Origin: Medicago truncatula
Taxonomy: Eukaryota > Streptophyta > Magnoliopsida > Fabales > Fabaceae
Length of the DNA: 64,000 bases
Assembly: GCF_003473485.1 (NCBI RefSeq)
Contig: NC_053048.1
Span: 35,088,755-35,152,754, forward strand
Reading direction: 5' to 3'
The notes under the pieces were generated by a model that saw only the letters and a program-made list of their open reading frames with translations, made no database searches and was not told where the DNA came from. Made by a program: the position numbers and the translations under genes. This document shows, piece by piece, positions 23,340-34,846 of this stretch. Within the stretch, counting starts at the first letter, position 1. Each line of letters starts with the position of its first letter.

Positions 23340-24483
23340 GTGTGAATTTAATGAAAGGGCCCACAACAGAAGCCATAAAAAGCAAGCAGCGATTCGTATG
23401 AGAAAATTAAGAAAAGCGTGTTACTTTCGAAATGGCGTTGGCGTGTCTCTGTTATTCTTCTGAATGCTTCTTGCTACGAGAAAGAGAGAAAATTAATGAT
23501 CACAGTTCATAGAGCTTACAAGTTACAAGGTTATCAATTTTCCTTCTTTTTTACTTCCATTCTGCTAGCTGTTTCATTCTTTTTCATTTTCATATTTTTA
23601 TTTCATCCAAACTCATCACAAATTACTCATTAAACAAATGGTTTATGCATTTGTATATTTGTTAAAAACAATGATTCTCTTAGTTGTTGCTATTTGTGTT
23701 TAGAGAAAACCACCAAATTTGTTCTTGGCTTTATAGAACACTCCTAACTGGGAGATTACAAATGTTTCAAAAAGGTCTCTCACACCCTCAAATTGATAGT
23801 CATTAGTACAATATGAGGACCAAATTGATAGTAACTTGTTAAAATATAGAGACCTGATTGATAGTTAGTGGTTAAATATAGGGACCAACTTCACAATTTA
23901 ACAGAATCTATATCTTTTTTAAATATTCATAATCTCATTGATCTATTTGAGAGCAACCTGTAAAATTAGAGACTAATTTGATGGTTTACTCTTGTTTTTA
24001 CGAGGACCATCACCACATTCTCTTTAAGTGATTAAAAGGTCCAACAAAATCATGTGGGTCCTGTGTAAATTTGGTAGAGGGCCATGTAAATTTTAATAAA
24101 TACTCCTTCCGGTCCAATTTTTCAACCACATGCATCAACTTTTATTGACCCGAATTTCCCTTATAAATAGGACCGAAGGAAGTAAAAGAGAATGTGTTGT
24201 TAGTTTTTGTATTTTCCGAACTTGTGATGGATGGTTTTCTGATATGTGGATACAAATTTTGTACTCCTTGAGTGTCATGTTAGCAAAAGAAAACTGGAGT
24301 AAGTTAAGCACTATTTATATTTTCAAAGCAACATTAGTTATTTTATTATAAATCTAACTTAAACTTACAATTTTCTTAGTCTATGTGAAGTAACAGAGCA
24401 AGATGAGGCATGATTGTATATGATATATGAAAAATGAGTTATTTATTTTTTAAACTGACAAATTTAAGGCTGATGTTACAGGC
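23340..24483 (+). promoter_or_regulatory. Promoter and 5' leader of RING-CH gene 2
   Basis: A TATA-like CATAAAAA (23374) is followed by a leader exon ending about 23529 (TTACAAG/gttatc), an intron to about 24481 and an acceptor GTTACAG/gc two bases before the ATG. The leader holds an upstream frame of 26 codons starting at ATG 23431. TATA context, 'gattcgt.t.agaaaatt' and the 'tctgaatgct' block match those of the HAL3-like genes. The leader intron contains a short MITE at 24101-24184. Confidence 0.6.
24101..24184. mobile_element. 84-bp Stowaway-type MITE
   Basis: Starts TACTCCTTCCGGTCC and ends GGACCGAAGGAAGTA, a perfect or nearly perfect inverted repeat with TA ends. It lies in the leader intron of RING-CH gene 2 and has no counterpart in gene 1. 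Confidence 0.8.
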
Positions 24484-26408
24484 ATGATGTCAGTCGAAAT
24501 TATCGAGACCAGCGAGCAAGGTTTGAAATCGTCGTATCTTAAATAGACAAAACGACATCAATTTGCATGTGTATCAAGCTGATGGACTATTTTTGACTAG
24601 TTCACTTTTTATCATCATTGAGTTATTTTCCTTTTTTTTTGTTGTTGCAAATATCTTAATCTTATTTGAACCTTTCATATGAAAACAAAATTTCTTGGAA
24701 AATCAGATCAAATAACTCCTGTGCCAGTAGAAGTTACTACCAATGAAGAAATCACTGAAGAGGAAGCAGTGTGCAGGATATGTCTTGATGTGTTCGATGA
24801 AAGAAATATCTTTAAAATGGAATGCAGTTGCAAAGGTGACCAGAGATTGGTGCATGAAGAATGTTTAATCAAATGGTTCAGCACAAAGCGAAACAAGAAA
24901 TGTGATGTATGCTTGGCAGAGGTTCAGAATTTACCGGCAAACTTGGTCCATGAGTGCCGCTCTGTACAACCAAGAAACATACGATTAAGGTGATTTTGAA
25001 ATCCATGTTTTAAAATTAAGTTATCAATCTTATTTTTTGTGCTTTTGGCACGGATACTTTTTCCATAACTGATTATAGGTATCCTTTTATTTAACTTGTT
25101 TCGTATTAATTTTGCTTTGTTTTTTTACAGTGCTTGGCAAAACTTTGTAGTGCTTGTCCTGATAAGCACACTATGGTATTTTCACTTCATTGTAGATCTA
25201 CTGGTATGCCTATTTTGCTTACTTTCAAAATAATTCCAAACCAATACTTTGTGTGTATTAATTTGCTGACTTGATTGTTTGAATGTTATTCTTACTTTCT
25301 GGCATCTACTTGATTTTTAAACCCGTTAAGTAGATTTTGGATGTACCGGAAAGAACCTCGAATACATTCATGTAAAGTTTATATATATCTTAACACTATG
25401 CATAGCACAAATATATATCCTGTACTAGATGCTGAGTTTAAGCAGAAAAGAAGCAGCAATTATCCTTGCATTACTAAGATCACATACTTCCCTTTCTGAA
25501 AAGGAATTAGAACGACCAATAATACTTCCCTTTTAGAGGTGCTATTAAGTTGCCTTTCCTTTTCAGACATTTCTATATCAATAATAGTTGATTTTATATG
25601 TCTTCGTTTGACGGGAATCTTGAATTTCACAAGAAATTTCTGCACAGCTCAAGTGGTTGAGCTGAGACACCCTGTTGAGAATGAGGTTTAGGGTCCCAAA
25701 CAAATATGAATTGCCTATTTTTTGTTTCCTTTTACATTTCCTTTATTTAGCCTATATATGTATTTGTTTAATTAGTTGAATAAAAGTAAAGAAAAAATAT
25801 AATTTCTCCACACTCTGATCATAGTTTTGTCCCACTATTTAGTATCGTGATTTGAAGACTCGAGGTATCATTATAGCAGCAGCAGTTTCCTTTACATTGA
25901 GCCTCCTGGCATCTGTTTTTGCATTTTTCCTTGGTATAAACTATAAAACAGAACTGATTTCATTTTCTTCTCTTGTTATAATATTGTTCCTTCTTTGAAT
26001 GTTAAATGAATGCTTACTCATATTGTATGCAGCAATCAGAGAGTATATGTGGCTATATGCTCTTCTTGAGTTTGGACTTGTGGATGCAACCTTCCTACTG
26101 TTTTATACTTTGGTGAGTTAGCATGCTGAGATTTCTTGTTATAATTAATTTCCAAAGATTAATGCTATATAAATCACATGCCTACTAACAGTAACAACTA
26201 TTGCTTTACTTAATCTCTTGAGTTAATGCTTATTGCTATTCTTGCAACATTGCTTGTATATACTTTGTTGCAGTTGCATTTGGCGCCAATTTATTCCATA
26301 CCACTTTCATCAGTTGTAGGTTTTGGAATTGCTATGGGAATCAACTATATGTATATCAAGCATGTGAATCGGAGACTTCAGGTCCCTACTAATGATATCC
26401 CAGTATGA
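24484..26408 (+). CDS. RING-CH (RINGv) multi-spanning membrane protein, copy 2
   Basis: Coding exons 24484-24520, 24707-24989, 25131-25203, 25843-25933, 26033-26112 and 26274-26408 join to 232 aa, every exon equal in length to copy 1. All eight metal ligands of the RING-CH finger are kept (CRIC, CSC, VHEEC, CDVC). The four membrane segments are conserved; most differences lie between the finger and the second span, for example CPDPKTRS in copy 1 and YRDLKTRG here. The C-terminus (TNDIPV) is the same. The pattern of mainly conservative changes suggests both copies are under constraint. The expected role is E3 ubiquitin ligation at endomembranes, from the family and not shown here. Confidence 0.85.
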
Positions 26409-27164
26409 ATGAAAGAAAACCCATTTTCTTTGTATATGTTTTCTAATACGGTAAACAAATAGTATATTTCCTTTTAGTGCTTAGTTGGTAACCATGTTCA
26501 AATTGGTTGAGTTTGGATTATTTTTTTAGAATAGACTATTTTCCTTCTTGTTGTAGAAACAATAGTCATTAGTTTATAATTTCATAGACTAAGAAAAACT
26601 ATGTATATTTGGGATAAGAAATGCCCCAACAAATTGTTATTATTTTTAGAATATACTATTTTCCTTCATACATTGTTTTACCGGAGAAGAAATGCTCCAA
26701 TGTCGGTTAATTCATCCATTGCTAACTAAATAGTTTACGCATGTGTTTGGTTTCAATTCTTTTTGTGGCCATCACACATCTAGTGTCCCATTTGTTGTGA
26801 AAACAAGAAGCCAAGAATAATAGCTTTAAAAAAAAAATGTGTGTCTAGGCCTCATCTCCAAAATGCGTGTCTAGCCTCGTCTTCACCGCGGTTCCAAACA
26901 CAAGCCTAGTTTCCTCATAATGTAAGTCATATTTTGCAATTTAGTTTTACATAAACATAAATCTTTTATTTTGTTGGGTTGTGTAGAGCCACATGTATGG
27001 GAAGGGTTGGGAAAGGGGGAAAAAACTCACAATAGCATAGAGCGAGGACGAGCATGGGAAAAGTTGGGGATAAGAGAGTGAATGTTAAAGAGTGTGTTGA
27101 AAAAGTGGCTTGTGTTATCTCTATGTATAGTTGTGTTATCTCTGATTTTCTAAATTAGTGTGTT
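26409..27164. other. RING-CH gene 2 downstream flank
   Basis: Aligns with the region after RING-CH gene 1 (the 'gtgtttggtttca...cgcggttccaaacac' and 'ggcttgtgttatctctatgta' blocks). A short internal duplication ('agaatagactattttcctt' near 26528 and 'agaatatactattttcctt' near 26646) is present. No gene. Confidence 0.6.
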
Positions 27165-27400
27165 GCTACCATGACTTCTTTTACAAGTTATCTCTTATTT
27201 TTATTTTTTGCTTAGGAAATTTTTTCTATGACATAGGTAAAACATAAACCGAAATATAAAATATAAATAACTTCAGTTTACTTTTAGAAAATCATTGAAA
27301 TCGCAACTCCTCTTCATGTTGAGTTTCTAGAGTTTGTAGTATATATCCTAAAGTTTTCCCATGAGTTCTATTTTGTCTCACTTCTTGTTGAGGTAGACTT
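27165..27400 (+). other. HAL3-like downstream block without a HAL3 gene
   Basis: The segment 'gacttcttttacaagttatctctta...gcttagg...cataggtaaaacat...cctaaag' aligns with the flanks after HAL3-like gene 1 (17957-18160) and gene 2 (31376-31600). No HAL3 coding sequence precedes it; RING-CH gene 2 occupies that place. From 27400 to 28226 there is AT-rich sequence with nothing recognised. Confidence 0.65.
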
Positions 27401-28231
27401 CAAGAATGCGGTTAGTTTTGTCAACAATTGATCTCTTATTACTGCAACTCTCCAGTCTCTTTTAGGAATTGTTTCTTAATTGTTTTCGTGGTTTTATTAT
27501 TTTAAAAAGAATGTCTAATTTTCTATATAAAACATGTAAAAAAAATTAAAACATTTAACAGATTACGTCAAAAATAAAAAATTTAACAGATATTAGTCTT
27601 ACTCGAGAAGTTTCCACTCACACCATTTTGATATTTTTTTTTTCTTCAAATTATATTACTAGTAAAGTTATGGCTATCCTATACATGGTATAAGTGGTAT
27701 TCCAATGTTTACAAATAAATTATGCCGTAAAGATATTACCTAAAAATTCAAAATAAGGTAATTTTATTTGGAATGGGTACGTTTACTATAAGTATATGTT
27801 TGGTTTGACGGACTTTGTCTAACCATATAAGAGGTAAAAGTTGTTGATCTCTTATGATGTTCCAAAATTAACTTTCAAATCAACGTATTTTTGTAAGAAT
27901 AGAATATAGGGAAGTGTATTGGAAAAACCGAGGGTGCTAATATCAAGTACATGGGCTTAAACTAATTAGTTAATTTTGGAAGATTTTTCAATTAAAAAAA
28001 GAAAAATCATTTTATGAAAAATCTAAAATTGTTAAAAAAAGATATTTGGAACACGACTACAGTACGTATATTTCTCAAAAACTAAAAAACTAGAATAATT
28101 TTTTTTTCCTTCATAAAGTGACTTTATATATATATATATAATTTGAGTAGCTTTTTGGGGTATGAAGCCTAGCTTGAGTAGCAAGAAAGCTTCATTTTAT
28201 AAAGTTCAAAGACAAATTCCAATAACCCAAT

Positions 28232-29802
28232 TGTCATACCCCAATTTTTTACCTAAGGCCCCGCTGACACATGTCACTCGACTCTGATCGATCTCTGATT
28301 TTTCAGTAAAAAAATTTGGCAGGGAGGTATTTTAAAATACCTCATTTTTTAATTCCGAGTCGGACCCTCTTTTCTCTTTTTATTTTCTTTCCATCTTTTA
28401 TTAATTTTAATTTTAAGATTAATTACTTTTTTTATATTTAATAATTTTTATTTTCCATCTTTTAATTTTATTTTACTTTAAATAGTTTAGTTTAATTTGT
28501 TTTTATTTTATTTTTATTTTATTTCTTTTTGATTAATTAGTGTCCAAAAAAAACAAAGTGTCAATATGTCCAAAATAAAATGTACAAGGTCTAAAAAAAT
28601 TTCAAGTCAAGTGTCAACTTTAACATTCCTTTTTCAAAATTCACCATAATTGTCCATCATTTCCATTAAACCAATTTTCCATTTTTCATCAACCTCCTCA
28701 CCTATAAATAGAGCCCTCATTCCACACAATTTCACATATCAAAAGTTCTCTTGAGTTGTCAAAGAACTTTTCTCTCTTCTCCCTCTTTAGCTTGTGTTGA
28801 CGAGCTATTCTTTTCTTCTCTCTCTTTTTTCTGTCCCTTCGGAAAAGTCCCTTCGGTAATTTTTGTCCCTTTGGTTGTCAATTTCTTTTATTTTCTTGCA
28901 TTTTATTTCTTTTTAGCATTTTTGCATTTTTTTTTATTTCTATTTAGCATTTTAATTATTGTTATTTATTTTCCAGCAATTAGAATGTATTTAGGTCCAA
29001 TGTAAATATAAATGAGAAAAGTGTGTGGGTGTGTGTGTCCTTTTATTTCTTTACCGCCTTATATATATTCAAAAATGCAAAAAAATTAGATCAGGGATTT
29101 TGTGGTGATCCAACGTCACTACAAAAATCCACGCGCTTTTATTTTTATTGCTCCGTTAGTTTAATTTTTATTTAATATTAAAAAAAAACAACAAAAAACA
29201 TGCAAATAATCAAAATCATAAAAATATTTTCATAATAAACCTTGATCCAAATCAAGTGACCGCATTTTTATTTTCTTTTCTTAATCAAACTTCAATCAAT
29301 TTAACTTTACTTTAAGCCTTTTTTTTCAATATTAAAAAACACAAACAAATACTCATTTGCCACTTGGCTTTTCATTTTAAAACCTTTTTCAAAACTAATA
29401 AAAAACACTCAACCAATCAAACGTCAATTTCTACCCCGAACTACGAGGTTTTGATCCATCACGGGTACGTAGGCAGAGGACCATGTCCTTCCAAATCAAT
29501 AAAAAAATGTAGATAATTAGGTCTTTATTTTTCCACTTTAATTCCTTCTTTTCAAAAATAATAAGCAAGTTATAGCACATTAATTAAATAAAATCAAGAG
29601 GTTTCCGTAGAGTACTACGGACATAAAGGGTGCTAATACCTTCCCTTTATGGAACTAACCCCCGAACCCTAAATCTTTTCAAATAGGGGTAGTTTGAACT
29701 TTTTTCCCCTTTCTTTTTAAAAATTAAATGTTCAGTCGTGAAATGAATTAGTGAGTCAAAAGCTAATCAAATAGCATTGATCTCCAAAAAAATGACGCGA
29801 CA
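28232..29802 (+). mobile_element. Solo LTR (Ogre/Ty3-like) upstream of HAL3-like gene 2
   Basis: The 1571-bp segment begins TGTCATACCCCAATTTTTTA and ends AATGACGCGACA. It has an exact 5-bp target-site duplication, CCAAT, at 28227-28231 and 29803-29807. The end sequences resemble LTRs of legume Ty3/gypsy Ogre-type elements. It carries a promoter-like CT-rich stretch but no retroelement genes. It splits the upstream region of HAL3-like gene 2, whose TATA-like sequence begins 15 bp after it. Confidence 0.85.
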
Positions 29803-29807
29803 CCAAT

Positions 29808-30458
29808 TCACAAGGCATATATATAAATTCCAAACAAGGTATGATTTGTTTTTGTTCTTCTGAGAAAATTAACTAAAAAGAAGCTTGGAGAGTCTTTGTT
29901 CTTCTGTTTCTTAACTCACAACAAGGTATGATTCTTCTTCTGTTTTTGTTGTTATTCTTTCTAAGAGAATAATTTCTTGTTGTTATTTCTATTTGCTTCA
30001 TTTATCAAATTTCTTGACAATCATTTTGCTTCAAGAATATGGTTCAAGAATATGCTTGTGTTACTTCATTTTGTTTTCTTGTAAAAAAATGTAGAAACTA
30101 TAGAAAAGTAGTCTACGTCATGCTATACCTTTTCTGGCATTTGTAATGTTATTTCATATGATAATTTCATCCAAAATGACCCGATATTACTCGCTTGATT
30201 CCTAGCATATTAATTGTTCATGAATTTGCGTGTTATGGATCTGTAAAAAGAATGAATCTTTATTGGCTAATGCCTCCATCTAGGGTGATCTATGATGATA
30301 TTGCTTATCAAAATCACATAATTGTATTATGTTACAGGAATCTGAAATTTTGAGCTGCGTGTGATATAAGAATCAAGATTGAAGGCATTGTTAAAAAAAT
30401 ATATTGGCGATGATGGCTAACTCAGACTCTACAAGTGCAATTGGAAAGTTTGTTACAT
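29808..30458 (+). promoter_or_regulatory. Promoter and 5' leader of HAL3-like gene 2
   Basis: A TATA-like 'catatatataaatt' (29817-29827) lies just after the solo LTR. The leader exon ends about 29935 (CACAACAAG/gtatga) and the intron ends about 30337 (GTTACAG). An upstream open frame starts at tandem ATGs (30410 and 30413) and stops at 30475, overlapping the presumed coding start at 30459 in another frame. Confidence 0.55.
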
Positions 30459-31215
30459 ATGATAATGAATTTTGATGCTAAGAGGAAGCCTCGGATTGTA
30501 CTTGGTGCTTGTGGAAGTGTAGCTGCCATGAAATTTGGACTTGTTCTTCGTGCTTTATCAGAATGGGCAGAAGTAAAAGCTGTTGTCACAAAAACAGCTT
30601 TACAATTTCTTGCTAATGAGAAAGCAGAATCAATGTTCGAAGTAATATTCTGCGACGATCATGACTGGAAAAATAGGAAAAAGATAGGTGATTCTGTGCT
30701 TCACATTGAGCTTGCTAAGTGGGCTGATATCATCGTCATTGCTCCCTTATCAGCACATACTGCTGCCAAGGTAACTAACTATATACAATTGCAAGCTTCT
30801 AAGGTTCATTGATGAATTGAAGGGTTTCAGTACTTTTTTAACACACTAAAAGCAATTTTTGTCAATTTCATTAGACTGAAAATATTTCAAATACATTAAC
30901 AATTACCATATCTTAACTATTAGAGACATCTTGTTTGTGTTGTAGATTGCTGGAGGGTTGTGTGACAATCTATTGACAAGCATTGTGAGAGCATGGGACT
31001 ACGAGAAGCCGATGTTCGTTGCACCATCAATGGATGGTTGTATGTGGAGAAACCCTTTCACAGAACAGAACTTCATGAGCATTGAAGAGCTTGGTGTTAC
31101 TCTTATCCCACCTGTTCAACACATGCAAACTAATATGAGAGAAATGGCTGATCCTTCTACCATTTCCTCCACTGTCAAAAGCTTTTATGATTCAAAGATT
31201 CTGAAAGATAAATAA
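30459..31215 (+). CDS. HAL3-like: HAL3-like flavoprotein, copy 2 (5' end frameshifted)
   Basis: Exons 30459-30770 and 30946-31215 encode 193 aa if translation starts at ATG 30459. His82 (VLHIEL), PLSAHT and GGLCDNLL are kept; the decarboxylase Asn is Asp134 (PSMDGCMW) and the Cys clamp is absent, as in copy 1. The ancestral start, aligned with copies 1 and 3, is the ATG pair at 30410/30413. A net 7-bp change near 30458-30475 (compare copy 3 at 32917-32925) puts that start out of frame and stops it at 30475. Reaching 30459 would require leaky scanning or reinitiation. The flavoprotein core is complete, so this may be expressed with a shorter N-terminus or be an early pseudogene. Exon 2 is nearly identical to copy 1. 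Confidence 0.65.
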
Positions 31216-32399
31216 ATTGTTGGTGAGGTTTAGGAAGAATGTTTTAACGACTGTGAAAAACAAAAGAATATCATTGTCTTTTAGAGTGTTGCTTTGGATA
31301 GTAGCATGTTCTTGATCTCTTGTACACATTGACTTTTTTTATATGAAACTGTAAATAAGAGTGTGTTGATTTGTATCATGCTCTTGACTTCTTTTACAAG
31401 TTATCTCTTTTGTTTTGCTTAGAATTTTTTTATTTATGACCAAGGTAAAACATATTGATCCAAATATAAACAACTTCAGTTTAATTTTAGAAATATCATT
31501 AAAACCTCTTGACTTCTTTTACAAGTTATCCTCTCCATGCTTAGCCTTTGGAGTTTGTACTATTGCCTCTGTTCTTGTTGAGGTTTTACTCCACGAATGT
31601 GGCTAGTTTTGTGAACAATGAATCTTGTGCCATTGCGACTCTCGGGTCTCTCCTTATTGAAGTGGTTCATCTGCTTCCTGCTATGGAGCACATGCCTCTC
31701 TTTCTCACATTTTCATGGGAGTGTGCATTATAAGTATACCTTGGTTTGACATCCAACAATTATTTCTCATGTTTCAAAGCACTCTCACCATGAAAATACA
31801 AAAGCTATAAATTGTCACTTCAAACTAGATGTGTCTTTAATACAATTCCGCCTCATAAACAAATATAGGCATTGACGAGACATGTTAATAAGGGCAACAA
31901 GTTTTTTTTTAAGGGGATAAGTACAACAACTTAGATACCTCGTACAATTTATAGACATCACATCACATGAGATGTTGTTGATCTCTTACAAATGTTAGAT
32001 CCCTCGTACAAATGCTTAATGTACATTCATATGGGTGGGTATATACACCCTAAGAGGGAAAGACATGAGAGAAAATGATGTAATAAATGTGATAAGTCGA
32101 TGATGCGTCGGAACAGAGATAAAAATAAAATAAGGTGTTAAATTGATGTAGGAAAATATGAAATGTTTAAATATAATAGTTGAAATCAAAATTCTATAAC
32201 TTTATATTTAAAAAAATAATAACATAAATAAAAATCTAACATATTTTTGCAATCAGTAAGGCCTAGCACAACTGATAATACAAACATGGTCAGGGTAATA
32301 AATGACATTTTATACCTAATTTTATGTAGCTTTGTGGGGGTATGATGAATAGCTTGAGTAGCAAGCTTCATTTTATAAAGTTCCAAGACAAACCTCTCA
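31216..32399. other. HAL3-like gene 2 downstream flank and spacer
   Basis: 31376-31600 is the conserved HAL3 downstream block; 'cttgacttcttttacaagttatc' occurs twice in it (31382 and 31508). The remainder to 32399 is AT-rich, with no gene recognised. Confidence 0.5.
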
Positions 32400-32879
32400 C
32401 AACACAACTCACAAGGCATATAAATCCCGCGATTCGTCTTAGAAAATTCATTAAAAAAACTGTGAGAGTCCTTTTTCTGAATGCTAGCTACAAGAAAGAG
32501 AAAGAGAGATTAGTCTTTGTTCTTTTGTTTCTGAACTCACAACAACAAGGTCATGAAACTTTTTCACTCTCATTCTTCTTCTTCTCTTTTATTCTTTCAA
32601 CGGCTTGCAAGTGTTTAAGAGAATATATAGTTTCTTGTGATTCAAGATACATCTCTCTTTCTTCTTTCTCTCTGTGTGTGTGATCATAAATGGTCTATAA
32701 AATGTGTCTGTGTTATTTACTTATTTCTATTTTATTCATGTTATACTTTCTTGATGTTATACTTTTGTATGTTATTGAGATGTAATTATATATGGTTGTG
32801 TAAAAAGAATGAATCTTTATTGTATATGTATATTAACAAATTTAAGGCATGTATATATGTTACAGGCTTTTGTTGAAAT
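32400..32879 (+). promoter_or_regulatory. Promoter and 5' leader of HAL3-like gene 3
   Basis: TATAAA at 32419-32424, leader exon to about 32550 (CAACAACAAG/gtcatg), leader intron about 32551-32865 with acceptor GTTACAG/gc, and coding ATG at 32880. The leader has the shared 'tttctgaatgctagctacaagaaagag' block. Confidence 0.6.
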
Positions 32880-33637
32880 ATGGCTTCTACAAGTGCAATT
32901 GGAAAATCTGTTACACATGAATTTGATGCTAAGAGGAAGCCTCGGATTGTGATTGGTGCTTGTGGAAGTGTAGCTGCTATGAAATTCGGACTCGTTCTTC
33001 GTGCTTTTATGGAATGGGCAGAAGTACATGCAATTGTCACAAAACCATCTTGTCATTTTATTTCTGAAGCTTCAATCCCAAAGGGTGTGATTGTATTTTC
33101 TGATGAACATGAATGGCAAGCTTGGAAACAATTAGGTGATACTGCTGCTCACATTAAGCTTGCGAATTGGGCTGATATCTTGCTCATTGCTCCCTTATCT
33201 GCTCATACTCTTGCCAAGGTAATCAATTTATCCGTGATGGCCGATTAATTAAGATCGGAAAGTCTAGATTTAACTTCGTCCAATCTTGAAAGAGTTCTTT
33301 TATATCTTATATTAACTATTATACAATCTTGGTTTTGTAGATTGGTGGAGGGTTGTGTGATAATCTGCTAACAAGTATTGTGAGATCATGGAACTATAAG
33401 AAGCCAATGTTTGTAGCACCATCAATGAATGATGCAATGTGGAGAAATCCTTTGACAGAAAAACATTTGAAGAGAATTAATGAGCTTGGAATTACTCTCA
33501 TCCCACCACATGAGTCAAGTGATGGAGAATATACAAATACTGGTTCAATGGCTGATCCTTCTAAGATTTACTCAACTGTTAGAGTCTTTTATGATTACAA
33601 CATTCTGAAAAAGAAACCTGGTGTGGTTTATTGTTGA
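32880..33637 (+). CDS. HAL3-like: HAL3-like flavoprotein, copy 3
   Basis: Exons 32880-33218 and 33341-33637 encode 211 aa. The start ATG gives MASTSAIGKSV, matching the N-termini of the other copies. The flavin-binding GSVAAMKFG (29-37), catalytic His91 (AAHIKL), PLSAHT and the full PSMNDAMW motif with Asn143 are present. This is the only copy here that keeps the Asn needed by plant HAL3 for decarboxylation. The ACGDYGNG clamp is replaced by SSDGEYTNTG, so the reducing Cys is missing, and the Arg after HIxL is absent too. A yeast-like division of labour, with active sites shared between different subunits, is one hypothesis. The C-terminus is extended (KKKPGVVYC). Copy 3 is more diverged from copies 1 and 2 than those are from each other. 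Confidence 0.87.
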
Positions 33638-34018
33638 CAAATCAATTGTACCATATACTAGTATGCTTATTGACCTCATATCTATACACATTGGATTATT
33701 AGATGTGAATTTGTATCAAACATGATGGATATTTTGTAGTTATGAATCAGAAATTACTGAATCCTTATGTAACAGTAAAAAGCTACTTTCAAATATCTTT
33801 TGTAACGAATTTTGAGTTGAGTAAATAAGTAAGAGCGGAATGCAAGTTGAGTTTACTGCAGTGATTTGGGTATAAAATTTTAATTCTTAGTTGCTACTAA
33901 CATTTTCCCCTCTTCTAATATATAGAAACTAGTATTTGCTAACATTTAGTTTACTCTATCATTTAAATTTGTGGTTTGTAACAAGTTACCTTAAATGTGG
34001 AGAAGTAAAAAATCAGAA
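33638..34018. other. HAL3-like gene 3 downstream flank
   Basis: AT-rich non-coding sequence, expected to hold the 3' untranslated region. Nothing else recognised. The downstream block shared by the other HAL3-like genes is not evident here. Confidence 0.45.
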
Positions 34019-34023
34019 GATCA

Positions 34024-34636
34024 TGTTGGAAATTTAGCTCTTGATATAAACAGATTTCATAAAACATGTTCAACAATTATAAATCAATAGCGGAAGCAAA
34101 CAAAACATTGAACATGATTATGATCGGATCTACGACATGTTTGATTTATCAAGGATATTAAGAATTAGGCTATTAGGAATACCTGGATAAAGCTTTCAAG
34201 GCAGCCCTCTCATCAACAACGATAACCAAAGAGAGGAGATGATCTGAAACACACAATAGAGTTAGCGGCGGCTGATTTGGTTCTTCCTCAACCGGTACCT
34301 TTATGCCTCAAGTTCTCTTCAGATGGGGAGAAGAGAGAGTTTGCCGTGTACGGTGTATTGGGGACCATAGCCTCTTTTATATTGGATGGCCATTAGGGTT
34401 TCCCATTATTCCGTTAATGGGCCATCCGGACATCCACTCATGTTGAGTCCATATCAACTAATTAAATAATTAATTATCCAAAATAGAAATCTAATTAGCC
34501 TTATTACTTAATTTGATCACTAATCAATTAAGGCTCACAATTGATAAATAGCTAATATAATTATTATTACGATATTTGCCCACATAATGATATTGGAATA
34601 TTATTAAATAATAAAATATAATAAAATATTCCAACA
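34024..34636. mobile_element. 613-bp solo LTR or TRIM-type LTR
   Basis: Begins TGTTGGAAATTTAGC and ends ATATTCCAACA, so the ends are inverted (TGTTGGAA/TTCCAACA). An exact 5-bp target-site duplication GATCA lies at 34019-34023 and 34637-34641. No internal retroelement sequence. The short length and copia-like ends fit a Ty1/copia solo LTR. Confidence 0.85.
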
Positions 34637-34846
34637 GATCAAACTCCAACATCTATATATTATTCTTACTGTAACTATTAATCGAGTTGTATTTATAACG
34701 AACAAATTAGTCAATTAATTCATAAAATTTTGATCTTTTTGTTTTGTTAAAATAGCTTAATGTCTAATAATTTACTTTTTAAAATGAATAAGTGAAGTGT
34801 TGAGATCTAACTCCAACTCTATATATGTCCTTGCCGACCTAACTAA

